Shown: in pieces, positions 10,930-21,122 of the stretch | Position numbering within the stretch: position 1 is the first letter of the stretch | How the letters are laid out: every line of letters starts with the position of its first letter | Origin: Siderastrea radians | Taxonomy: Eukaryota > Cnidaria > Anthozoa > Scleractinia > Rhizangiidae | NCBI GenBank assembly: GCA_964017195.1 | Contig: OZ024889.1 | Coordinates: forward strand, 50,895,418 to 50,959,417 | DNA: 64,000 bases | Reading direction: 5' to 3' | The notes under the pieces: model-generated | What the model saw: the letters and a program-made list of their open reading frames with translations, nothing else | Told to the model about the DNA's origin: nothing | Database searches by the model: none | Translations under genes and position numbers: made by a program

Positions 10930-12656
10930 TCATTTCATTTGCATCTCTGAATGTATTATGAGTTCCAGATGCATTTGATTCTTGTACTGCTGCATGCACA
11001 TGTGACCATGATCCTTGCTTTGTTTGTCACTCTTTTACTGTTAGTCGGGTCATTAGAAGGTGGACACTGATGGAGCTTGGGTGCCTGAGAATACTCTAGT
11101 ACATGTAGCTATGCCTTTTTTGTCTTAAATTTTATCCTTATTAAAAATGTAGATGATACATGCTGAAAAAGAGAATTCAGGGAAAAGTGATGTAATATAC
11201 ATGTATGATTGCCACTAATTTAGTCAGATCAAAGGCTGAAGAAAAATTTCAGGTGACTGACATATTGACAATGGATTTTCCCTGAATGAACAATGCAAAT
11301 TGTTATTTTTAGTGATAAAATGGATGGAAAGGATGGTTGTATAATGTAAGGGGAGGTTGGAGGCTGCTGCTGTCTGTGACTTGTATTTACATGTATTTGG
11401 TCAGGGAAATGTAACTTTTATCAGGGAAAAGTCAGGGTTAGCTCTGCCACCTACTTCAAAAGACACTGAGTACCCATTTTCTGACCCTTGACTCCTAGGG
11501 GTAATGCTATGAGCTTGTGGACAATTCTCATGTGTTGTCAATCAAATGTTGTAGCTGTTTAACTGTCCCTGGTTTGGTGAAGTTTGTTTTTCAGACATTT
11601 GATTTTTTTTTTGGTTAATTTTAAACTGTAACTTGTGGGATTGTTTCAGGGTTCTTTAAGAAGGAGTGCCCTCAGATGTGTAAAGAAGGGGGTTCTACTA
11701 ACCTTTATTCTTCCATATGTACATGTAGTTTAATATAATATACATGCTGTTTTTCAAAGATTGTCAAATAGCCCATTTTACAGTTGTAGTTAACTTCGTT
11801 TTCTTACAAACCTACTTGCTTTTCACACGTAAATGATCATGAACTGAAAGTTGTTAGCACGTGATTTACAAAAAGCGGGAAGGTTTATAGTAAAAAAGTC
11901 AACGCTAGCCTCACTTCCACTCAAAGGTCAGATTCTTAAAGAGAAAAGTATTTTTGGTATTCTCATTGTAAAGTGTGTGTTATTTTATTTCAAGCCTACG
12001 TCACTTGTTCATTTAGCTTGGCATGCTACTTAGTAAACCGTTTTTTTCTTTTACTTGTATCTTTTCGCTCCTATAGTCAACTCAGGGTAGTGAAATTGTC
12101 CTGTATCTTTTGAGTCCGTGGATGAATTCCTAAAGCTGACCGTTAAACGAGTAGTACTTTCCCTGTCTTGTACCCCTCTGAGGTTTTTGACACGAGAGCG
12201 AAGGCCTACGGGAAGGCTTCACAGAGATTGCAAGGCACTAAGGGAAGAGTTAACGAAAAATGCGAAGAGCCGCTTCGGGTTTTTTCCCATTACCCCCTGC
12301 GCCTCGCCAAAATCCCGTGTAGCCCTGGGTACGAGGCAGGTACTTAACTGTGATGCTGTATATTATGGAGAAGGTTACCATTCAAAACAACCTATTTTAA
12401 TAGTTTGTTTGTTGGTTGGTTGTTTTTTTTTTTTTTCATTGATACAGATATTAATTTACATAATTAAATATTTTATGAGAACTGAAAAACAAATTCTACC
12501 TTTGTATCTTGCTTACACATAAATTGTTTCAAGATTACCAAGGGGAATTTTATCAAGTAAATTTTCAAAGAAAGAACAAGCCATAGTAAGTTCTCACTGA
12601 TTTTGTGAAAGACGAGAAAACTCCGTGTCCATCCGTAGCCTAACCCAATAAGTAAC
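10930..12656. other. Intergenic region after GRPEL1
   Basis: No recognised protein or structured repeat. An open frame at 12118-12522 has no family features and probably occurs by chance. Confidence 0.4.
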
Positions 12657-13134
12657 TACCGTAAACTGCCGCTTAGAAGCCCTGGGCTTATACAACTTCG
12701 TAAGGGGTTTTGGGTGGGCTAATAAACGGAGGGGCTTATTTCCGGGGGGGGGGCTTATAAGCGGATTAAAAAGACGTTTCGATATGAGCCACAGCAGTGT
12801 TTACCAAAATACGTTTTTAGTTTACTAGTTTTAATTAACCTTTTTAAAGGTTAAAAGACGTCATAATACTTCGAATTCATTTCAATGTTACATGTAGCAC
12901 CATAATCAGAACTGTAACAACACAAACGTAACCGGAACGTAACAAAACAGAAGCTCAGAGTTCATCTTCGCAGTGTTCTGTAAGAGTGCTTAATATTAGG
13001 AAACAAGGAAAACTAGAGGGGGGCTTATATCCAGGTGAGCTTATTACCGGATGTATTTTTTTGTTTACTGGTAGATGGGCCTATAACCGGGGGAGCTTAT
13101 AAGCCGGGGGGCTTATATGGGGCAGCTTACGGTA
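12657..13134. mobile_element. MITE, TACCGTAAA family, copy 1
   Basis: Begins TACCGTAAACTGCCG and ends CTTACGGTA. Both flanks carry several GGGCTTATAAGCGG / GGCCTATAACCGG motifs. A sister copy at 33784-34114 has the same ends and the shared interior phrase ACGTTTC, then GAGCCAC and AATACGTTTTTAGTT. Non-coding. Confidence 0.7.
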
Positions 13135-13916
13135 AGTCGTTTCCGTGCACTAGATTCGCTGGGAAGTCAACGTTATTTTCAGGCTTGCATTGGTAATTCA
13201 AAGTATTACTAAAAGGTAGATAACACCTTCCCTTTGAAAAGAGGATGAACGAAAACGTACAAAAATGTAGCAAATTGACTGCGTACTTTATCGCGACCGT
13301 ATTTTCTATGCTGGGGTGTCGTAGCTGTTATCGTTGCCGATACCAGCTGCGTCAAACAAATAGGTTCGTGCGCAAGGTTCAATATAACCAATATAACCCT
13401 ACTAAAGATGCCAAGAGCACCTGTCTAGAAAAAAATTTACGAACTACTATAGTGATTAACTCTTATTTATTAATGCCACAATTTCGCTGAAATTTTTCCC
13501 AAGTTCACCTATAAAACAAAAACAAGGAACAAAGAGCCTGGTCACAGCCTGACAATGAACGACTTATTACCTGAATGAAGAGAGGAGTGGACGTGAGCCA
13601 TCAGCTTTGATGTTTGTTTACCGGACTAGACAATTAAACTAGTTATATCTAAGACGTTATGTAAGCAAACTGACGGGAATAAACGGATGAGCAAACAAGC
13701 ATGACAAGTAGGGGTTTTAATGACTACCTTTTATCATTTATTTCTCAGCTCTTTTGCACGCAACGAGAAATATTGGACAAGCCGGCGGCGACATGCCATC
13801 TAACCGGCGGACCAATAAAATTAATGTACGTGGTATACTACTAGTTGTCACTAGCACCTGGTTTAAAATAAGTTGATGTACAGATCGGTCTAAAGAACAA
13901 GTTGCTTGATAGTTCC

Positions 13917-14867
13917 ATGAAGACTAAAGATATGATAAACCTCTCTGCGAACGATTCTGGTCTTGAAATAATTCAGCACTCTACATGCCCTCGTGTGAAA
14001 AGGGTGATCGAAACTGCAGACTTCTCTGCCAGTTCAAGTTTAGCCATCTCTTGTATAAACATTCCTCTCTCCCTTGCTGCTTTCTTGGGAAACCTAGTCA
14101 TTTTTTTCGCCCTCCGAAAGGCAACGTCCATCAATGCACCAACAAAACTTCTGTTTCTAAATCTGGCTCTCACGGATTTGTGCGTTGGTCTTATTTCTGA
14201 GCCTCTGTTTAGTTTCCATTTGATGTCAATAGCTCTGAAGCGCTGGGATCTTTGCCGATTCACCGAAACGTCTGGCTACATTCCTACAGTTGTTTTATGT
14301 GGTGTATCTCTTGCGACCGTGACTGCAATAAGTGTGGACAGACTTCTTGTTCTGCTGAAGGGAATGAGATACAGGCAGGTTGTTACCCTAACACGCGTTC
14401 GTATCTTGCTGATAATCATTTGGATATCAAGCGTTTTTACTGGCGTATCGTTTGTGTGGAACGTTCGCGTTTTCTTTGGAGTCATTTCCATATTGGTAGT
14501 TTCCTGTGTGGTGATATCAACTTCTTGTTACGCAAAAATATTTCTTACTCTCCATCGCCAAAAAAAGAAAACACTGGATAATTATAGACAACAACCTAAT
14601 CAGATTGCACCCTTAAATGCAGTGACACGATATAAGAAGTCAGTATCTACGGCACTATGGATTCACTTTGCGCTGATCGTATGTTACTTGCCGTATGTTA
14701 CGACGAAAGTCGTCACAACATTTGGCGTGGTTACGCCATCTCTTCTGGTGGTTGAGGCGTTTATGGCGACACTGATTTACCTGAACTCATCACTTAACCC
14801 TGCACTTTACTGCTGGCGAATCAAGGAAGTGAGATATCGGGTGAAAGAGACATTGTGTTGTATTTAA
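13917..14867 (+). CDS. Class A (rhodopsin-like) GPCR, subfamily A, intact copy
   Basis: A single-exon, 316-residue seven-helix receptor. The start is the ATG at 13917; the frame upstream has no other ATG. TM1 contains the conserved Asn (AAFLGNLVIFF), TM2 the Asp (LNLALTDLCVGL), and TM3 ends in a DRL variant of the DRY motif (AISVDRLLVLL). TM4 has the Trp (IIIWISSVF), TM6 a CYLP turn (FALIVCYLPYV), and TM7 the NPxxY motif (LNSSLNPALYCW), followed by a short helix-8 tail ending in CC. A Cys is present at the top of TM3 (RWDLCRF), but the very short second extracellular loop has no obvious partner. Expected in the plasma membrane; ligand unknown. A decayed tandem duplicate follows at 16.8 kb. 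Confidence 0.9.
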   Translation: MKTKDMINLSANDSGLEIIQHSTCPRVKRVIETADFSASSSLAISCINIPLSLAAFLGNLVIFFALRKATSINAPTKLLFLNLALTDLCVGLISEPLFSFHLMSIALKRWDLCRFTETSGYIPTVVLCGVSLATVTAISVDRLLVLLKGMRYRQVVTLTRVRILLIIIWISSVFTGVSFVWNVRVFFGVISILVVSCVVISTSCYAKIFLTLHRQKKKTLDNYRQQPNQIAPLNAVTRYKKSVSTALWIHFALIVCYLPYVTTKVVTTFGVVTPSLLVVEAFMATLIYLNSSLNPALYCWRIKEVRYRVKETLCCI

Positions 14868-16816
14868 CAAAATTGAACAAATGTTTTACATGTATGGCGA
14901 TAAACAAAGTTGTTCAAGCATTAGCAGATGAGAAATTGTTTGTATTCTTACTGTCCAAAGTTCAGTGTTGATACGAATGCCTTCCTTTCCCTTTATTTAT
15001 ATTATGCAGCCACAAGAGCGCTTAGCATATATTGATCAGAAACTACTTATTATTAGTCCCTCTCTTTACAAGGGCTGTAGGTGATACTATTTGTGACTAT
15101 TCCTGATTCCTATCTTTAGTTCTGGCCAGAATTAATGGGTGGCACGCCCCTTTAGGATTTAAAGCCCAACATAAACGCCGAGTCATAACTCGCCTCGCGC
15201 CATTGCCAGTCGTCTAGCTGGCTCCTCCACAGTCTTTTTAGTAGGAGGAATTCAGAGTAAAATAGTGATGAACAGGAGAGCGTAAAAACGAGTAAAAGCT
15301 GGGACCTTCTTTTCTTACGCCTCCGCTTTTTTGCTTTTTCGTATGTTTTTTTTTCTGGCTATCGCGCGGGCGACTGGGGAAGAGGCAGATCCAGCGTCAC
15401 GACGAGGACGTGCAGCATCTGTCAACTTGCTGGCAGAACTTAACCTATCGGAAGAGGGCCTTTCTTGGTGGTATTTCGCTTATCTCCATGCAAAATGCCC
15501 TTCAAAAACAAAAATGAATTTGGACACATCTCAGATTTAGGGCTCAATTTGGCAGTTTGTGCTGAACCAGCCCCTGGAGGACTATCAGTATGGCCTTTAT
15601 TAGGAGAGCCAAGTTAGCCCCAAAAGTTGAACTTTGTTTTACTCACCGAAATGGCCGCCAATACGAAACTTTTGAATTTATAGTGTATCCGTGGCAGAAT
15701 TAAAATTTTTGTAAAGCTCATAAGTTTCTCGCTGCTGAACTTGCCAACTTCACCAAAACTTAAACTGGCCACGGATACTTAAATGAAGACGACAACATTT
15801 TTACATCATATTTGTAAATAATTGTCTCAGTCTAAATCTCAGAACTCTTTCTTTCGATAAAGGGAAGGTTGAGCAATTGCAAACTAGACTTGTTGGTACT
15901 GTATTTAGTTATCGTGCTCTAGAATAGCTATTTTTAAGGAAACTGTAATATTATTTTCAGGATGAAAATGTGTTTTCAGCTTTCAAAGTATTACTGACAA
16001 AAACTACATCAGTCAGAAATATTTCCTATAAAAGAGGCTGACTGAAAACGTAAAAAGAATCAAGCAAGCTGACTGAATTTTTATGATTATTTCCTTCTAC
16101 TATCGATGGCGGTAATGACATCGATTGACTGACATCGACCTCATGTTCGTAAACAAGGTTCAATATAGTTCAATATAGCTGTATTAATATTCATCACAGG
16201 TGTCATTGGTACCTGTCTAGAAATATTTTAACGAAATAGTGATTAGCTCGGGGTTGTTAATGCCTTAATTTCAGTTAACTTAATGCGGTTAATTTTAGTA
16301 GTAGTTAGTATTAGATAGTACACGACCCACAAGCATTACTATGCTTTGACCATTATCGTGTTTTAATAAAGGATTTTGTATTGTATTGTATTGTATTGTA
16401 TTGTAATTTAATTGAATTCAACATTGCCCCAAATATTTCACCATTAAAACAAAAACAGAAAAAAAAAACATATAATGAATGACTCATTGCCTGGGTGAAG
16501 AAAAAAGCTTGGAAGTGAACCATTAGTTTTAGCGTTTATTTTTCAGAGTGGACAATTATACTTAGTAACATATCCTTAAAGACATTTTAGAAGCAAATTG
16601 ACGCGATCGAATAAACGGAGACTCGAAGTGCTTTTTAAAAACTAACCACCCTTTATCGCGCAAAGAGAAATTTTGAGTTGGGCGGAACTCGCGGCGACTG
16701 GCCCTCCAGGCGAAGGACCAATAACGTAGCGGTAGTACATAAGTCGTAACTACACCTGGTTCTAAATAATTGAATGGAGAGATGGGTCTGAAGAACAAGT
16801 TGCAAGGTTGATAGTT
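14868..16816. other. Spacer between the two subfamily A GPCR copies
   Basis: The parts just after the receptor (to about 15150) and before the next copy (from about 16100) are duplicated around both copies, showing a tandem unit of about 2.9 kb. In between are a small hairpin at 15680-15775 (GTATCCGTGGC inverted as GCCACGGATAC) and a retroelement-like 3' tail at 16330-16405. No protein gene is supported. Confidence 0.55.
16330..16405 (+). mobile_element. 3' tail of a non-LTR retroelement
   Basis: GTTTTAATAAAGGATTTTG is followed by about five TATTG units. A polyadenylation-like motif followed directly by a short tandem repeat is the typical 3' end of CR1/L2- or RTE-type elements. No coding part remains. 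Confidence 0.45.
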
Positions 16817-17772
16817 ATGTGAAGACTAAAGAAATGACGAGCCTCTCTGTGAAGGAAAGTTCTGGATTTGAAATAATTAGGCACTCCACATGCCCTTGTG
16901 TAAAAAGGGTAATTGAAACTGCAGACTTCGCTGCCAGTTCAAGTTTAGCCATCTCTTGTATAAACATTCCTCTCTCGCTTGCTGCTTTCTTGGGAAATCT
17001 AGTTATTTTAATCACCCTCCGAAAGGCAACGTCCATCAATGCACCAACAAAACTTCTGTTTCTAAATCTGGCTCTCACGGATTTGTGCGTTGGTCTTGTT
17101 TCAGAGCCTCTGTTTAGTTTCCATTTGATGTCAATAGCTCTGAAGCGCTGGGATCATTGCCGATTCACCTAAAAGTCTGGCTACATTCCTACAGTTGCTT
17201 TATGTGGCGTATCTCTTGCGACCGTGACTGCAATAAGTGTGGACAGACTTCTTGTTATGCTGAAGGGAATGAGATACAGGCAGGTTGTTACTCTGACACG
17301 CGTTCGTATCTTGCTGATAATCTTTTGGATATCAAGCGTTTTTACTGGCGTATCGTTTGTGTGGAACGTTCGCGTTTTCTTTGGAGTCATTTTCATATTG
17401 GTAGTTTCCTGTGTGGTGATATCAACTTCTTGTTACGCCAAGATATTTCTTACTCTCTATCGCCAGAAAAAGAAAACACTGGATAATTATAGACAACAAC
17501 CTAATCAGATTGCACCCTTAAATGCAGTGAAATGATATAAGAAGTCAGTATCTACGGCGCTATGGATTCACTCTGCGCTGATCGCATGTTACTTGCCGTA
17601 TAACACGATGAAAGTCGTCACAACATTTGGCGTGGTTACACCGTCTCTTCTGGTAGTTGAGGCGTTTATGGCAACACTGATCTACCTGAACTCATTACTA
17701 AACCCTACACTTTGCTGTTGGAGAATTAAGGAAGTGAGATATCGGGTGAAAGAGACATTTTGTTGCATTTGA
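16817..17772 (+). pseudogene. Class A GPCR, subfamily A, pseudogene copy
   Basis: A tandem duplicate of the receptor at 13917, nearly identical over its length and collinear in one frame to the stop at 17770-17772. It is broken three ways. A T inserted next to the ancestral ATG makes it read ATG-TGA. TAA at 17170-17172 replaces a codon just before TM3, where the intact copy reads TETSGY. TGA at 17533-17535 falls in the third intracellular loop, where the intact copy reads TRYKKS. A downstream in-frame ATG at 16834 could only give a TM1-TM2 fragment. The high remaining identity implies a recent duplication and loss. Confidence 0.9.
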
Positions 17773-18579
17773 CGTTTTGTAAAGTTAAAGAATTTTTTCC
17801 CAAACCAAACATATATAGCATAAAGCAAACAAAAAGTAAAGCATTACAGGATCTGAAATTGTGTATTCTGTTCTTCAGCCACTAGAGCGCGTAGAATATA
17901 TTGTAGATCATATTTTTTATGACTATTCCTGATTTTTATTTTTACTACCGGCCGGAATGGGTGGGGTATGCCCCTTTTATGACCCAAAGCCCATGGTCAA
18001 CACCACTCCCCGACCAAAAAGCATTTAAACAAAAATGCATGAGGTAAGAGAATGTGGCAGTTACACCAGATTTGTTACGTTGTGAAGTGGAATAAATTAT
18101 CCAAAAGTTCGTCAGTTAGAAAAAGGAAGAAGTGCAAATTGAAATAAGTGCCCGCTCAAGCAGGTTAAGGTATGGGTCACCTGCCAGTTATTTGGCTAAG
18201 TGGCATTTAAAAGGGATTGGTTTGCTTGAGTGGGCCTATGGTTGATTGGTATATTTTCTCCAATCAACGAAGGAATAAAACGAGCAAAAGGAAATGCTTA
18301 GTACGCGGCCAAACCCTTCTCATCAATACGATGTTCTTTGGTCCATGCCTTCTTTTAAGTTGCAGGTTTTAGCAAGAGTATTTGCTCCTTTTAAACAAAT
18401 CAATTTATTTCACTCATTCACATCGTTCACAAAATTAAAATATACATACCTCAAAAATTCCTTAATTTAGTTCATTTCAGTGACATTTGAGTCCTTTCTC
18501 GTTTGTGACGTTTCGTAGCAATCAGGAGTCTTCATGAACAACTGTACGAAAGCAGTTTCTTTTTTCAGGAAACCCTTTA
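17773..18579. other. Spacer between GPCR subfamilies
   Basis: The first 250 bases match the 3' flank of the intact subfamily A receptor (GACTATTCCTGAT and GGCCGGAATGGGTGG blocks). The remainder shows no gene. Confidence 0.4.
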
Positions 18580-19151
18580 CCGAAAACGTTGATTTGTTGC
18601 TTGTCGCCTTTATGTGTTTTCAATACACTGGTTGAGAACAAATGCTACTAATTTTAATTTTTGGGTAAATTTCAAAAGTCTCCTGCTGTTTTTATTGCTA
18701 TTCTAGGCGTTCTCTAAGTGGCAATCTTCATTTCTTTAAACTTTTGTTGAAATAAATTTGTGTTCAACAAATATTCTCTGGTGACAAGCCAACAATTGCT
18801 CCTAAGGTGGTTGCTTGACAAAAAAACAATTTTGAATTGATAGAATTCATGTTTTAAAACTGCACAAAAAAAATGACACGAATAAATCATCGTTAGCACA
18901 TGCAAACTGAAAAATGAATGTGATTATTCGTCTGGTTATCACTCTTCGTGCGCAATAAATTTCTACAAACAAAATGAAAAACAAGAATGCTAATATTTCA
19001 CAAGGAGCACACGTAGTGTTTAATTGTTTCTTTAAACTCAAGCCAATTAGTTTACTAAAAGTTAAGAAGTGCGAGTCATCATCACTGAATTCAGTTCTCG
19101 GTATATATCAGAAAGAGCCTGTCAAGGGAACTCAATAGCACATTAAATTAG
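18580..19151 (+). repeat. GPCR-B unit, upstream module (copy 1)
   Basis: Shares with 23700-24386, 48695-49535 and 53854-54508 the series AAACTTTGGCGAAAT-like, GTGACAAGCCAACAATTGC, GACAGAATTCATGTT and CGGAAAGAGCCTGTC. It carries the presumed promoter of the receptor at 19658 and ends at a splice-donor-like AGGTAAGT. Confidence 0.8.
19102..19108 (+). promoter_or_regulatory. TATA-like box of the 19.66-kb GPCR
   Basis: TATATAT lies about 50 bases before the putative 5'-UTR donor. The equivalent position in other copies reads TAAAATC, so only this copy, which has an intact receptor, keeps a good TATA box. Confidence 0.4.
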
Positions 19152-19635
19152 GTAAGTGTCTTTTTTAACCCTTGGTTAATAAAAATATCTTGAAAGTTGG
19201 ACATTATCTGGGAGTGCGTCCCATTTGGGGGAAAATTCTCACCGGTTTTTTCGATACACTCTGGAGCGCTTTATTTCAGCTAGGATTTGCTGCCCACAGC
19301 AGCTGGGAAATTTGCGGTATACGATTCGAATATTTTAAGTTTATGTTGCTTTAGGGTGGAGGAGGACATGGTGAGAAACTGGGTGAAAAGGAGGAGGGAA
19401 ATTACGGAAAGCGGGAAAAGAGAGAGCGGGAAGGAGGATTCTTAAACTGGCGGGAGCAAGAGAAGTAGAAAAAAATAATAACAACATGGCGTAATATTTT
19501 ACAATCGAAAAAGAGCAAAGTGTCTGGGGCCTATTAAAACGGGTATACGGGAAGCGGCAAGTTTGGAACCCTAAGAAACAAATTCTTAGAACAAGTAAGA
19601 AAATTATTTTTCTTAGTGCCTTTTTAATTCTTTAG
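19152..19635 (+). other. Inferred 5'-UTR intron of the 19.66-kb GPCR
   Basis: GTAAGT at 19152 and TTCTTTAG ending at 19635 form a convincing intron 22 bases before the ATG. The equivalents in sister copies are only 102-109 bases (29126-29234, 49536-49641, 56729-56830). This copy is enlarged by a purine-rich insertion at about 19190-19565. Confidence 0.55.
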
Positions 19636-19657
19636 GTTTAGCCTCGGCGGAGTGATA

Positions 19658-20608
19658 ATGAACAACACAACTAGTAAGGACGACTCTCAATTCCCAGAAT
19701 TTCTATTGTTTAATGAAGTGCCATGGATGATTGTCTACATTTGTGAAGCAGTTTTGATCCTAACAGGAAACACCGTCACAGTTTACATTTTTTGGAGCAT
19801 TCGCAAACGACTGAAGCGCACCAGTTACCTCCTCATTAATCTTGCAGTTGCTGACATTTTTGTGGGGATCGGACTCACTCTTCTCATTGGGGCTGATATT
19901 GCAGTTATGTTGAAAAGAGATGTTAACGTTCTTTTAAGTGAAAGAATCATATTGATTGACACAAGTTCAACAGTAGCTTCTCTGGTATCGTTGGTTTTAA
20001 TTTCGTTGGAAAGAATGTTCGCCATTTTGTGGCCATTTCGCCATAGGCTTCTAAAGACACGGTATTTCCATGTTTCTATTGGCTGTGTTTGGCTTCTTGC
20101 AGCCCTAAATGTAGTCTCGAACCTACGTCTCGACTCCGATCCCACAAACGATGACACTTACAGCACTTTCACTGCCGCTACATTCATCACCTCTGTCCTG
20201 GTAATCACCGGAGCCTATCTTGCCATTTGGATTTCAATACGACGCAACCAGATTCCGAACAACGATGGAAGGTCTACAAGAAAAAACAGAGAGCTTGCTA
20301 AGACCCTTTTTATAGTGACTGCCTTGTCAATCATTACTTGTTTGCCATATGGCATTATTATTGCTTATACAGATTTTTCTGAGGATTTATTTGCTTTCAA
20401 GGTGCAAATCACCATAGTAGCACAATACGCAAATTCGTTTCTGAATCCAGTTGTTTACTGCTTCAGAATGCCTGAGTTTAAGGCTTCATTGAAAAAACTG
20501 CTCTGTAGTTGTTCGCGAAAAAGACCTTCCCTTGATTTGAATTCTCAGTGGTCTAGATCTACCAGTGCTGTTACTTTGAGATCCATAAGGTCTGTCGAGA
20601 CTTTTTAA
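19658..20608 (+). CDS. Class A GPCR, subfamily B, intact copy
   Basis: A 316-residue single-coding-exon receptor, and the best-preserved of five subfamily B copies. The start is the ATG at 19658. The N-terminus has an N-glycosylation site (NNTTS). TM1 shows LILTGNTVTVYIFW, TM2 LINLAVADIFVG, and TM3 ends SLERMFAILWPF (ERM in place of DRY). TM4 has CVWLLAALNV, TM6 IITCLPYG, and TM7 NSFLNPVVYCF. A Lys/Arg-rich tail with Ser/Thr clusters follows (SRKRPS, SRSTSAVTLRS). The usual TM3 and loop-2 cysteines are absent, as in melanocortin/EDG/cannabinoid-type receptors. Ligand and coupling are unknown. It follows the shared upstream module and a probable 5'-UTR intron. Confidence 0.92.
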   Translation: MNNTTSKDDSQFPEFLLFNEVPWMIVYICEAVLILTGNTVTVYIFWSIRKRLKRTSYLLINLAVADIFVGIGLTLLIGADIAVMLKRDVNVLLSERIILIDTSSTVASLVSLVLISLERMFAILWPFRHRLLKTRYFHVSIGCVWLLAALNVVSNLRLDSDPTNDDTYSTFTAATFITSVLVITGAYLAIWISIRRNQIPNNDGRSTRKNRELAKTLFIVTALSIITCLPYGIIIAYTDFSEDLFAFKVQITIVAQYANSFLNPVVYCFRMPEFKASLKKLLCSCSRKRPSLDLNSQWSRSTSAVTLRSIRSVETF

Positions 20609-21122
20609 TGTTTTTCAATAATTGTTTTCGACAAAGGAGAACGCTTTGTAATCTCGGGTTCCTGTGCTATGCAAGCGGGAGATTTTGAGAATCCGTTTGG
20701 CTCCCGCACAGCAATTAAATGGGCTACACTCGGCCGGGAAACTGGTGGGTACTGATGACCTCGTTTTCGTGTTAGTCTCGTTTTCACGAAATTATACTCA
20801 GACAAGAAAACTAACTAATTGCCAAAAGAAACAAGATCTTCCCGGGCATCATGAGCTACACTGAGTGTAAATGGGATACATAAACATCTTTTTGGCGTCT
20901 CGACTGACATAAAAAGGCAGGACATTTATTGCTGTTTATCAGAAGGCTGGTTAATTGAGGGCTGGCAAAGACTTGACGGAAGAACCAATCGATTTATTTG
21001 CCGTTCGATCCCGCGTTCGATGCCCGAAGGTAACTACCTCGTGTTTATTGGCGATCTGGAGTATTTCCTCGCTGCCGCAAGAGTTGTTTCATGGTTTTTA
21101 TATGTTTACTTCGTAGCATTTG
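20609..21122 (+). repeat. GPCR-B unit, downstream module (copy 1, first part)
   Basis: Matches 50560-51180 and 44886-45170: GACAAAGGAGAA, GGGTTCCTGTGC, GGGATACATAAACATCTTTT and TTTATTGCTGTTTATC blocks. No coding function is recognised. It is interrupted at about 21122 by an insertion and resumes at about 22691. Confidence 0.75.

Noticed and set aside
12118..12522. 134-residue plus-strand frame
   Set aside because: No recognisable domain and a hydrophobic low-complexity end from a poly-T tract; no ATG-context or splice support.
13973..14263. Minus- and alternate-frame ORFs within the GPCRs
   Set aside because: Shadows of the receptor frames; they recur at each copy only because the receptors are duplicated.
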